Of a stretch of 6,160 nucleotides of DNA, positions 1 to 6,083 are shown one piece after another. This DNA comes from Candidatus Nomurabacteria bacterium (GTDB lineage: Bacteria; Patescibacteriota; Minisyncoccia; Phycocordibacterales; CALRBL01). The position numbers and the translations under genes were made by a program. The notes under the pieces were generated by a model. The model searched no databases, was not told where the DNA came from, and saw only the letters and a list, made by a program, of their open reading frames with translations. How positions within the stretch are numbered: position 1 is the stretch's first letter; every line of letters starts with the position of its first letter. The stretch lies in NCBI GenBank assembly GCA_943354075.1, contig CALRBL010000031.1, positions 1 to 6,160 on the forward strand, written 5' to 3'.

Positions 1-132
1 ATCCCTCCCTTTCGGAAATCCTTTCAGGGAAAACCCTGACTTCATACCGAATATTCCGACAGAAACCGGGCCCGCGAGAGGTCCGCGGCCGGCTTCGTCT
101 ATACCAAACTTTTGGAAATAACTCTTCTTCAT
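1..132 (-). CDS. rnhB: Ribonuclease HII, N-terminal part (cut by window edge)
   Basis: RNase HII cuts the RNA strand of RNA-DNA hybrids and starts removal of single ribonucleotides misincorporated in DNA. Reading the minus strand from the ATG at 132-130 gives 44 residues. Residues 10-22 are GIDEAGRGPLAGP, the family signature in which D12 and E13 are the first two metal-binding residues of the DEDD active site. The remaining acidic residues lie beyond the window. The ATG lies 10 bases after the stop of the upstream DinD-like gene on the same strand, so the two are probably co-transcribed. I see no -10 box or well-spaced Shine-Dalgarno directly before it; a GAGGA lies about 20 bases upstream, too far for normal use. 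The start fits the family, since the signature normally begins within the first 10-20 residues. Family assignment is firm. Confidence 0.93.
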   Translation of the reverse strand, partial: MKKSYFQKFGIDEAGRGPLAGPVSVGIFGMKSGFSLKGFPKGRD

Positions 133-142
133 ATTGTTCGTT

Positions 143-958
143 TCATATTTTCAATCCTCGATTATTACTACTTTGTATTACTTTCTTCTTAGTTTCTTTT
201 TCAATCTGTTTCCTTGCATTTCCCGCCACACTCCCGCCACGTTTGGCTATTTTTCTATGTTCAGGAAGTTGTTGTGGCTTTTCTTCTTTCGATATCTCTG
301 TTGTGGCAGTCTCTGCAAGCATAGTAAGCACCAGCTCGAGATTTGTCATATTGTCACGAAGATTCTCTTTCTTCAGATTCTTGAAATCCTTGTACTTCCG
401 AGTAGTCATGCCGGCCCAGGCGAAAGTGATGTCGTCAGTCAGAATGGCATATTCATTTCCCTTCTTCACCCCGCCCTTTTCCCATTCATCGGTAAGATCT
501 TTTCGTATTTCTATACTTTTCAGGCGCTGATTGATCCAATTCTTTTCGTAGCCTTTCTTAAGGTAAGTATGAAGGGCTCGATTGATGGCACGTTCGGGGT
601 CGATCGTTTCTTCCACGCGTTCATAGCCAACTTTTGCAAGCCAGAGCTTAAAAGGTTCTGCATTTGGAGATGGGATCGACTGGATGAGACGGAAGAGGGT
701 TTCGGTGTCGGCGACATCAGTTTCTCGTTCCTTTCCATCTGAAGCCATCATTTTCAACCGTACGATTTTTGCGTACACTTCACTCCCTTCTTGTTTTAAT
801 CCATCCTTCAAATCTGCCCAATACCTTTTGGGAATAGAGCTGCATGATAGTATGGCAACGACATCAATTACCGAAAACCACCACTTCTCGGCTTTTTTGT
901 CCCAAATTTTTCTGATTTGTTTCCCTTCAAATGAGGCGATTTTTTCAAGCTCTTTCAT
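143..958 (-). CDS. BRO-N / DinD-like protein (prophage-antirepressor family)
   Basis: This 271-residue soluble protein has an N-terminal BRO-N-like domain (about residues 5-110): the WWFSVIDVVAIL segment at 26-37, KRYWADLK at 44-51, and an acidic DVADTETLFRLIQSIPSPNAE stretch at about 81-101. The C-terminal part (about 165-260) resembles E. coli DinD: NMTNLELVLTMLAE (203-216) followed by a basic region with HRKIAKRGGSVAG (234-246). BRO-N domains bind DNA in phage antirepressors. E. coli DinD is a LexA-regulated damage-inducible protein reported to inhibit RecA filaments. A DNA-binding or damage-response role here is inference. No LexA box (CTGT-N8-ACAG) is visible upstream. The ATG at 958 lies 6 bases after a GATAAT -10 box, suggesting leaderless mRNA. 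rnhB follows 10 bases downstream, and dnaE is divergent. There is no integrase or phage gene in the window, so this looks like a resident gene rather than part of a visible prophage. Confidence 0.85.
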   Translation of the reverse strand: MKELEKIASFEGKQIRKIWDKKAEKWWFSVIDVVAILSCSSIPKRYWADLKDGLKQEGSEVYAKIVRLKMMASDGKERETDVADTETLFRLIQSIPSPNAEPFKLWLAKVGYERVEETIDPERAINRALHTYLKKGYEKNWINQRLKSIEIRKDLTDEWEKGGVKKGNEYAILTDDITFAWAGMTTRKYKDFKNLKKENLRDNMTNLELVLTMLAETATTEISKEEKPQQLPEHRKIAKRGGSVAGNARKQIEKETKKKVIQSSNNRGLKI

Positions 959-964
959 GGGTGC

Positions 965-992
965 ATTATCGCAACAGACGAGGCAAAAGCAA
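965..992 (-). promoter_or_regulatory. Predicted leaderless promoter of the DinD-like gene
   Basis: On the minus strand, GATAAT (970-965) is preceded by TGC, giving an extended -10. TTGCTT (992-987) lies 16 bases further upstream. The -10 ends exactly 6 bases before the ATG at 958, so the start of transcription would fall on or next to the start codon. No Shine-Dalgarno precedes the ATG. The -35 match is weak; the extended -10 carries the call. Confidence 0.5.
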
Positions 993-1021
993 GGATGGGG
1001 TTTATAAGTATTTTACCTACT

Positions 1022-1049
1022 TTGAATTTCCTCACCCTCCCTATATTAT
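1022..1049 (+). promoter_or_regulatory. Predicted leaderless promoter of dnaE
   Basis: TTGAAT (1022-1027), a 16-base spacer and TATTAT (1044-1049) are followed by 6 bases and then the dnaE ATG at 1056. The upstream sequence is C/T-rich and has no purine-rich ribosome-binding site, so a transcript starting at about 1056 would be leaderless. The element is divergent from the DinD-like promoter within the 97-base gap and does not overlap it. Confidence 0.5.
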
Positions 1050-1055
1050 GTCTCT

Positions 1056-4000
1056 ATGTCCTTCACTCACCTCCACACCCACTCCCACTATTCCCTGCTC
1101 CAAGCTCTACCGAAAATTCCTGATCTCGTAAAGAAGGCCAAATCCGACGGAATGTTGGCGCTCGGCCTCACCGATGCCGGTAACATGTATGGCGCCATTG
1201 AGTTCTATCAAGAATGCATAAAGCAGGAGATCAAACCGATTCTCGGTGTGGATTTCTACGTCGCCGCCCGCACTCGTCACGACAAGGAACCGCGCATCGA
1301 CAACAAACGCACGAGACTCATCATGCTCGCCAAAGATTTTGCGGGATACAAGAGTCTGATCAAATTAGTGACTCGTTCGAACATGGAAGGCTTCTATTAC
1401 AAACCACGACTCGACGACGAGCTCATTGCGGCACATCACGAGGGATTGGTATGTATCATGCCGTCATTTTCTGGATCAATTCCCTTGGCGATCAAAGCCG
1501 GAAATATCGAAAAAGCACAAGAAGAAGCGGAAAAGTATAGGAAATGGTTTGGTGATGATTTCTATCTCGAAGTCACCCATCATCCCGAGATCGAAGGTCA
1601 CGAGGAGAATATGAAGAAACTCGTGGAATTCGCGCGGTCGGCTAAGATGCCCATCGTGGCGGCGCACGATACGTACTATCTGACCGAGGATGACAAACGC
1701 GCCCGCGAAACTCTGGTTTCGATTCAGAACGATTACACTGAGCGCATTTCAGGTGGAGACAAAAGTGATTGGTCTTTCATCACACACGAAAAGGCATCCG
1801 AACTATTTCAACATACTCCCGATGCGATTGAGAATGTCGAAAAGATTGTCGACATGTGCAACTTGGATCTACCTCTCGGCAAATGGCTCTTCCCCAATTA
1901 CATCGTGGAAAGCGGACGATCATATGACGAAGAATTGCGACACATTGTTTTCGAAGGAATCGCGAAACGAAATTTGGAAGCAACGCCAGCGCTTTTGGAA
2001 CGCGTCGAATATGAACTCGGCGTCATCAAAGACAAAGGATATGCTCCGTACTTTCTTGTGGTGGGAGATCTTCTTCGTGAAGCGCACGAGCGCGAAATTC
2101 TCACGACGATCCGAGGATCGGTGGCCGGCTCGATGGTGACGTATCTTGCGATGATTACCAACGTGGATCCAATGAAATATCTTTTGCCATTCGAGCGATT
2201 CTTGAACCCGATGCGACCGTCTGCTCCCGACGTCGACATGGATTACGCCGACAACCGTCGCGACGAGATTATCGCCTATGCCCGCGACAAATACGGCCAC
2301 GACAAAGTAGCGCAGATCGGAACTTTCGGAACCATGATGGCTCGTGGTGCGGTGCGTGATGTTGCTCGCGCACTTGGCTATGACTACTCGACAGGTGATC
2401 GCATCGCCAAGCTGATTCCGATGGGAGCACAAGGTGCGCCGATGACACTTAACAAAGCTCTCGAACTGACACCTGAACTCAAAAAAATGTATGACGATGA
2501 AGAAGATATAAAAGAAGTCATCGATATGGCGAAAAAAATCGAAGGATGTGCGAGACATATCTCCGTGCATGCCGCCGGTGTGGTGATTTCTCCTATTCCT
2601 CTCGATGAAATCGTACCTACGCAGATGGATCCAAAAGGTGAAGGTAAGATCATCACACAGTACGACATGCACAGTGTGGACGAGAACAGCGCAGGACTTT
2701 TGAAGTTCGACTTTCTTGGAATTCGAAATCTTTCCATTCTTGCCGATGCCGTAAAATTGGTGCGCATACAAAAAGGTATCGAGGTGGATATCGAAAATGT
2801 TCCCGTCGATGATTTGAAAACTTTCGAAATGCTCGCTCGCGGAGAAACGATGGGACTTTTCCAGCTAAACGGTGACGGTATGACCAAAGCTCTCGTCGAA
2901 TTGAAGCCATCTTCTATCCACGACATCAACGTGATGGTGGCGCTATATCGCCCTGGACCGATGGATACGATCCAGCAATATATCGCACGAAAGCATGGAA
3001 AAGAAAAGATCACCTACTATCATCCAAAGATGAAAAAGTTTCTCGAGCTCACTTTCGGACTTTTGGTGTATCAAGACGATCTTCTCTACACCGCTATCGA
3101 ACTCGCCGGATACGATTGGGGAACGGTGGACAAATTCCGAAAGGCGGTGGGAAAAAAGATTCCTGCTGAAATGGCAAAGCAACATGTTATTTTCGTCGAC
3201 GGGTGCCAAAAATTTAGCGGTATCAGCGCGCGCGATGCGGAAAAAATCTGGGATTTGTTCGAGCCGTTTCAGGGGTATGGTTTTAACAAAAGTCACGCCG
3301 CATCCTACGGAAAAGTTGCGTACCAAACCGCATACATGAAGGCCAACTTCCCTGCGCTCTATATGGCCGCCGCACTCACCGCAGAATCCGGCGACACCGA
3401 AACAATCGGACAATATATTACGGAGTGTAAGCGCATGGGAATTCCTGTACTTCCACCCGATGTAAATGCAAGCTTCAAAGGATTCACCGTTGTGGAACAA
3501 CCAAAAGCAGGACTTGATGGGCATCTTAGCCGTGAAGGACAACTTGGTGCCCGAGAGGAAGTCATTCGTTTTGGCCTCGTCACCATTAAAAACTTCGGAG
3601 AAGGAATTGCCGACTCGATCATCAAGGAACGCCAGGCTCATGGAAAATTTAAAACGCTTGAAGAATTTCTCACACGTATCAAAGATCGAAATCTCAACAA
3701 GAAATCTCTCGAATCTCTCATCAAAGCCGGTGCGATGGATGAATTCGGCGACCGCGGAGTTCTACTTCACAACCTCGACACCCTCCTCATCTACAACAAA
3801 GAAACATCCGCACTTCCCGCACATGAAGACACACTTTTTGGAGCACTTTCGAAGGAAGATTTTTCTGCGAAGCTCGTTCTTGAGACTGGCTACACCGCGG
3901 GAATGGATGACAAGCTTGCGTGGGAAAAAGAATTGCTCGGTTTATATCTCTCCGGACATCCACTTGACAAACACAAGGAAAAGTTCGAGAAGAGCGAGAT

Positions 4001-4364
4001 GAATATCGCCAAGTTGAAGGAGATCTCGAAACCACTTTTTCTCGAAGCTCCGGTATTTCCTGAAGGTGCAAGCAAAGACAAGATTAAAAAAGAGAAGGAG
4101 CGCATCAAGAAAGAAAAAGATCGAATGCATATCGTCGCCGGCATGGTCACCGCTGCACGCGAGATCATCACCAAGACAAACACCCGCATGATGTTTCTCA
4201 CTCTCACCGATCTCACCGACTCAATCGAATGTGTAGTGTTCTCTCGCACTTATGAAGCAATGAAAGAAATGTTCACCATCGACGCATGCATCGCGATAAA
4301 AGGAAAAGTGAGTGAGCGAAATGGAGAGTTGTCGTTGTTGGTGGAGAAGGCGAAGAAGTTGTGA
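1056..4364 (+). CDS. dnaE: DNA polymerase III subunit alpha (replicative polymerase)
   Basis: This is the catalytic C-family polymerase of the chromosomal replisome, 1102 residues long and complete. Order of domains: PHP domain (about 1-210, opening HLHTHSHYS at 5-13); polymerase core with RGSVAGS (353-359), PDVDMDYAD (391-399) giving catalytic D394 and D396, and KFDFLGIRN (550-558) giving D552; fingers with YRPGPMD (631-637) and GYGFNKSHAASYG (740-752); helix-hairpin-helix region (about 863-897); LLGLYLSGHPL (960-970); and a C-terminal OB fold (about 1025-1102). The start gives the expected DnaE N-terminus, with no Shine-Dalgarno but a -10 box 6 bases upstream. Oddities: several PHP metal ligands are replaced (A41, Y207, R217). 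An extra loop (about 814-836) contains a repeat found elsewhere in the window. A Lys/Glu-rich helix (about 1008-1024) precedes the OB fold. The likely clamp-binding site reads EDTLFG (924-929), without the usual Gln. This is DnaE1/DnaE-type, not PolC: there is no internal DEDD exonuclease. Confidence 0.98.
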   Translation: MSFTHLHTHSHYSLLQALPKIPDLVKKAKSDGMLALGLTDAGNMYGAIEFYQECIKQEIKPILGVDFYVAARTRHDKEPRIDNKRTRLIMLAKDFAGYKSLIKLVTRSNMEGFYYKPRLDDELIAAHHEGLVCIMPSFSGSIPLAIKAGNIEKAQEEAEKYRKWFGDDFYLEVTHHPEIEGHEENMKKLVEFARSAKMPIVAAHDTYYLTEDDKRARETLVSIQNDYTERISGGDKSDWSFITHEKASELFQHTPDAIENVEKIVDMCNLDLPLGKWLFPNYIVESGRSYDEELRHIVFEGIAKRNLEATPALLERVEYELGVIKDKGYAPYFLVVGDLLREAHEREILTTIRGSVAGSMVTYLAMITNVDPMKYLLPFERFLNPMRPSAPDVDMDYADNRRDEIIAYARDKYGHDKVAQIGTFGTMMARGAVRDVARALGYDYSTGDRIAKLIPMGAQGAPMTLNKALELTPELKKMYDDEEDIKEVIDMAKKIEGCARHISVHAAGVVISPIPLDEIVPTQMDPKGEGKIITQYDMHSVDENSAGLLKFDFLGIRNLSILADAVKLVRIQKGIEVDIENVPVDDLKTFEMLARGETMGLFQLNGDGMTKALVELKPSSIHDINVMVALYRPGPMDTIQQYIARKHGKEKITYYHPKMKKFLELTFGLLVYQDDLLYTAIELAGYDWGTVDKFRKAVGKKIPAEMAKQHVIFVDGCQKFSGISARDAEKIWDLFEPFQGYGFNKSHAASYGKVAYQTAYMKANFPALYMAAALTAESGDTETIGQYITECKRMGIPVLPPDVNASFKGFTVVEQPKAGLDGHLSREGQLGAREEVIRFGLVTIKNFGEGIADSIIKERQAHGKFKTLEEFLTRIKDRNLNKKSLESLIKAGAMDEFGDRGVLLHNLDTLLIYNKETSALPAHEDTLFGALSKEDFSAKLVLETGYTAGMDDKLAWEKELLGLYLSGHPLDKHKEKFEKSEMNIAKLKEISKPLFLEAPVFPEGASKDKIKKEKERIKKEKDRMHIVAGMVTAAREIITKTNTRMMFLTLTDLTDSIECVVFSRTYEAMKEMFTIDACIAIKGKVSERNGELSLLVEKAKKL
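3515..3530 (+). repeat. Copy A of TGATGGGCATCTTAGC repeat, inside dnaE
   Basis: These 16 bases are identical to bases 6084-6099, the left arm of the hairpin near the right end. Read in the dnaE frame they encode most of LDGHLS (residues 820-825). This lies within a stretch between FTVV (810-813) and IRFG (837-840) that is usually much shorter in DnaE. The exact match is visible; origin by insertion is inference. Confidence 0.7.
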
Positions 4365-4379
4365 TATCAATTTAATTAT

Positions 4380-5000
4380 ATGGAACCAAATCCTATGGAA
4401 AAAGAAGAAATACTCAAACTAAAATTTGCACATTTAGCTCCAGAGATCTGGGGGGGTCTTGCCGGAGTTGAAAGACAAGGATGGCTCGATAGAAATGTTC
4501 CGAAGCCGGTTGAATCAGTACAACTACACACTCTTGCCCTCAAAAGGGTTGCACGGGAGGTAACAGCTTTAATCCCGGAATTCACTGAAGCTGAAATCGA
4601 AGATCTTTTAGACATGCTCGAGATTCACGATTGGTCTGAAGCAATCGATGGAGATGAAGTGATTTATACTGCAGATGAACTTGAGAGAAAAACAAAGAAA
4701 GAATTAAAATTTGCTCGTGAGCAAAAAACCATGGTAGAGATCTGCGCACCTCTCGGAGAAATTGGTCAACAAATTATGAATTTTTGGATGCGTTTTGAAA
4801 CATCAGCTGACAAAGTTTCTTCTCTTGCTCGACAAATAGATAAGTATCAGGCTATGGAACAAGCTGCTGAATATGAAAAAACTCACAATATTCCAGGTCT
4901 TTTTAAAGAATTTTATGATTATTCTCTTAAAGATGTATCTGATCCTATTCTCTTGGAACGACTGGCGAAAATCAAAGGGGAGATTATGGACAATCTTTAA
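4380..5000 (+). CDS. HD-domain phosphohydrolase, YfbR/HDDC2-like
   Basis: This 206-residue soluble protein looks like a metal-dependent HD hydrolase of the 5'-deoxynucleotidase type (PF13023-like). Visible landmarks are RQGW (32-35), PVESVQLH (43-50) with ligand H50 where relatives have PESVAEHS, the HD pair H83-D84 in EIHDWSEAIDGD (81-92) with E87 and D90, and D154 in DKYQAMEQA (154-162). Known relatives dephosphorylate deoxynucleoside monophosphates. The substrate here is unknown, and nucleotide-pool maintenance is inferred partly from its place 15 bases after dnaE, probably in the same transcript. The start is uncertain: ATG at 4380 or the in-frame ATG at 4395 (residue 6). Neither has a Shine-Dalgarno, and the AT-rich TTTAATTATATG just before could hold a weak -10 that would favour the second. 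The final 40 residues past the HD core are helical and unassigned. Confidence 0.8.
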   Translation: MEPNPMEKEEILKLKFAHLAPEIWGGLAGVERQGWLDRNVPKPVESVQLHTLALKRVAREVTALIPEFTEAEIEDLLDMLEIHDWSEAIDGDEVIYTADELERKTKKELKFAREQKTMVEICAPLGEIGQQIMNFWMRFETSADKVSSLARQIDKYQAMEQAAEYEKTHNIPGLFKEFYDYSLKDVSDPILLERLAKIKGEIMDNL

Positions 5001-5020
5001 AATAAAACTCAAGAAACCGC

Positions 5021-5049
5021 TTGCGGGAAGGCCGGAGCGGGAGTAAAAT
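5021..5049 (+). promoter_or_regulatory. Predicted leaderless promoter of the coiled-coil gene
   Basis: TTGCGG (5021-5026), a 17-base spacer and TAAAAT (5044-5049) are followed by 6 bases and then the ATG at 5056. A GGGAG directly before the -10 would be a Shine-Dalgarno with a 12-base spacing, longer than usual. Both readings are possible, but the 6-base geometry matches the other promoters here. Confidence 0.5.
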
Positions 5050-5055
5050 TACGGG

Positions 5056-5322
5056 ATGAAAAAAGATACCGAGGAACTGATCTTGAGTGAGATCATAAAA
5101 ATAAATACTGAGCTCATAAAGACTAATAGTAAGTTAGGCTATATCGAGCAAGACCTCAAAGATTTCAAAGAAAATACAACCGAGCGCTTTGATGCCCTAG
5201 AAAAACGTTTCGATAAGCGATTTAATATTATCGAGGAAAAGCTCAACTGGACCATGGAACAATCAGGGGAATACATAAGCAATCACGAAACGCGAATTCA
5301 GGTACTGGAAGCCAAAGCTTGA
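5056..5322 (+). CDS. Small coiled-coil protein of unknown function
   Basis: This 88-residue protein is highly charged, with no cysteine, signal peptide or membrane segment. Nearly the whole length is predicted helical with heptad-like spacing of hydrophobics: LILSEIIKI, LIKTNSKLGYIEQDL, then a near-repeat FDALEKRFDKRFNIIEEKL (residues 46-64). It probably forms a homo-oligomeric or partner-binding coiled coil; no family-specific function can be read from it. The gene is 55 bases after the HD hydrolase and has its own predicted promoter overlapping that gap, so it may be transcribed independently. A fragment with protein-like sequence lies just downstream. The ATG at 5056 is the first in frame and is well supported by the -10 geometry. 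It ends in TGA. Confidence 0.7.
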   Translation: MKKDTEELILSEIIKINTELIKTNSKLGYIEQDLKDFKENTTERFDALEKRFDKRFNIIEEKLNWTMEQSGEYISNHETRIQVLEAKA

Positions 5323-5325
5323 TTG

Positions 5326-5409
5326 TGATACAAATGGCTCGTGCTCGCCAATCTCTCCCCCATCCAAAACCACATGTCTCACGAAGAATTCGCGAAGATG
5401 TTCAGATAG
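5326..5409 (+). other. Possible coding remnant or micro-ORF
   Basis: Between the coiled-coil gene and the terminator, one frame reads from a TGA (5326-5328) through WLVLANLSPIQ to an ATG at 5374 and then MSHEEFAKMFR before TAG (5407-5409). The last part looks like the opening of a small helical protein. There is no promoter or Shine-Dalgarno. It could be the decayed start of a relative of the upstream coiled-coil gene, an 11-residue micro-ORF, or chance. The rest of the gap to the terminator (5410-5441) shows only a G-run at 5410-5417. Confidence 0.2.
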
Positions 5410-5430
5410 AGGGGGGGTCACCAGACCGGC

Positions 5431-5472
5431 AAACAAAAACACGGCGGATTAATCCGCCGAGTTTTCTTTTAT
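5431..5472. terminator. Bidirectional intrinsic terminator
   Basis: CGGCGGATTAATCCGCCG (5442-5459) is a perfect 18-base palindrome that folds into a GC-rich stem with a short AT loop. On the plus strand it is followed by GTTTTCTTTT. On the minus strand it is followed by TGTTTTTGTTTG. It sits between convergent genes (coiled-coil protein on plus, Gmad2-like protein on minus), as expected for a shared terminator. Confidence 0.85.
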
Positions 5473-5483
5473 CTAATAGATTC

Positions 5484-5518
5484 TGCTAAGATGGCCCTCT
5501 GGCACCTTCGGCCCATCA
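5484..5518 (-). repeat. Copy B of the repeat, interrupted by 18 bases
   Basis: TGCTAAGAT (5484-5492) and GCCCATCA (5511-5518) together rebuild the 17-base hairpin-arm sequence, split by GGCCCTCTGGCACCTTCG (5493-5510). The match to the left hairpin arm read on the minus strand extends outward by three bases (TTCTGCTAAGAT, 12 bases). The copy lies one base beyond the TAA of the Gmad2-like gene, in its 3' untranslated region and before the terminator. Confidence 0.55.
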
Positions 5519-5519
5519 A

Positions 5520-6050
5520 TTATTCCAACACCACCGGCACCTCTACAACATCCGGAGTTCCCTCACCTGATGGATTTTCTTCAGTGAGAATAATCTTGAA
5601 ATTATATCCGGAAGGAAGCTGGAGCATACTGTTGTCAAAATCAACAGTGAAGGCAAAAGCTGTTGAAGTGCTCATCCAATTGTCGACAGTGATGGGAGTG
5701 GTAGCAACTGGAAGACTCCATCCATCTTTGGTCTCATAATGAAGCGTTGCAACACCAGCCTGACCCTCAAACATGATCCAAAAACATCCTGCTTGCTCAC
5801 GATCAGTATTGTCTACGCGACCGGTGACGGTGAGAGGAAAAGAGACGGTCGCATTTGCCATGGGTTTTTCGACGAGAAGACCACAATTTGAAGCAAATGA
5901 TGAACCTTCTGGAATTTCGGTAGATTCTTGCGATGGGGCGAGAGCTTTGTCGTAATAAAGGTAAGCTCCTGCACCGATAACGATGATCAATAAAACGATA
6001 ATAACGCCAATAATACCAGCTCGGTTATTTGTGTTTGTATTTGGTTCCAT
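5520..6050 (-). CDS. Membrane-anchored protein with Gmad2-like Ig domain
   Basis: This 176-residue protein has a short Asn-rich cytoplasmic N-terminus (1-11), one hydrophobic segment at about 12-33 (GIIGVIIVLLIIVIGAGAYL core), a low-complexity linker (about 34-52), and an extracytoplasmic beta-rich domain (about 56-176). That domain shows Gmad2-type features: VEKPMANATVSFPLTVTGRV (60-79) at its start and ILTEENPSG (154-162) plus VVEVPVVL (168-175) at its end. Gmad2 is the Ig-like domain first named in spore-germination proteins and is common in surface proteins of non-spore-formers. A role in surface adhesion or envelope structure is inference. C56 and C89 could form a disulfide. There is no lipobox at the membrane segment, so it is an uncleaved anchor rather than a lipoprotein. 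ATG 6050 has a -10 box 6 bases upstream and also AAAGGAG at 12 bases. The gene is bracketed by copies of the short repeat. Confidence 0.8.
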   Translation of the reverse strand: MEPNTNTNNRAGIIGVIIVLLIIVIGAGAYLYYDKALAPSQESTEIPEGSSFASNCGLLVEKPMANATVSFPLTVTGRVDNTDREQAGCFWIMFEGQAGVATLHYETKDGWSLPVATTPITVDNWMSTSTAFAFTVDFDNSMLQLPSGYNFKIILTEENPSGEGTPDVVEVPVVLE

Positions 6051-6056
6051 ACCACA

Positions 6057-6083
6057 ATTGTACTCCTTTCAGGGCAAAGTCAA
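6057..6083 (-). promoter_or_regulatory. Predicted promoter of the Gmad2-like gene
   Basis: On the minus strand, TTGACT (6083-6078), a 15-base spacer and TACAAT (6062-6057) are followed by 6 bases and then the ATG at 6050. The -35 is close to consensus but the spacer is short. AAAGGAG lies just before the -10 and could serve as a Shine-Dalgarno on a longer transcript starting in the hairpin region. The outer end of the hairpin touches the -35. Confidence 0.5.

Noticed and set aside
24..39. Small hairpin TCAGGG-AAAA-CCCTGA.
   Set aside because: It is only 6 bp, has no T-run and lies within the rnhB coding region.
59..98. ACAGAAACCGG and CCGGCTTCG resemble the 3' end of RNase P RNA, and a GC-rich imperfect stem is present at 67-91.
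   Set aside because: The other conserved RNase P blocks are missing, and the stretch is explained by GC-rich rnhB codons.
2..121. Plus-strand open frame ending in a Pro-rich tail (SSIPNFWK) that resembles an FtsZ C-terminal peptide.
   Set aside because: The minus strand over the same bases encodes the unmistakable RNase HII signature GIDEAGRGPLAGP from a proper ATG, so the plus-strand frame is a shadow.
134..742. Long plus-strand open frames opposite the DinD-like gene.
   Set aside because: Their translations are Phe/Ser-rich without domain features, and the opposite strand has clear BRO-N/DinD homology.
959..985. Possible LexA box near CTGTTGCGATAATGC upstream of the DinD-like gene.
   Set aside because: Only the CTGT half is present (minus strand). 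The ACAG half at the required spacing is absent, and the bases are better explained as an extended -10.
1920..2771. A minus-strand open frame of 283 codons inside dnaE.
   Set aside because: It is a His/Arg/Phe-rich shadow of the polymerase core, in which catalytic motifs are read on the plus strand.
5491..5739. Plus-strand open frame starting MALWHLRP.
   Set aside because: It runs antisense through the Gmad2-like gene and the repeat, with no promoter or recognisable sequence.
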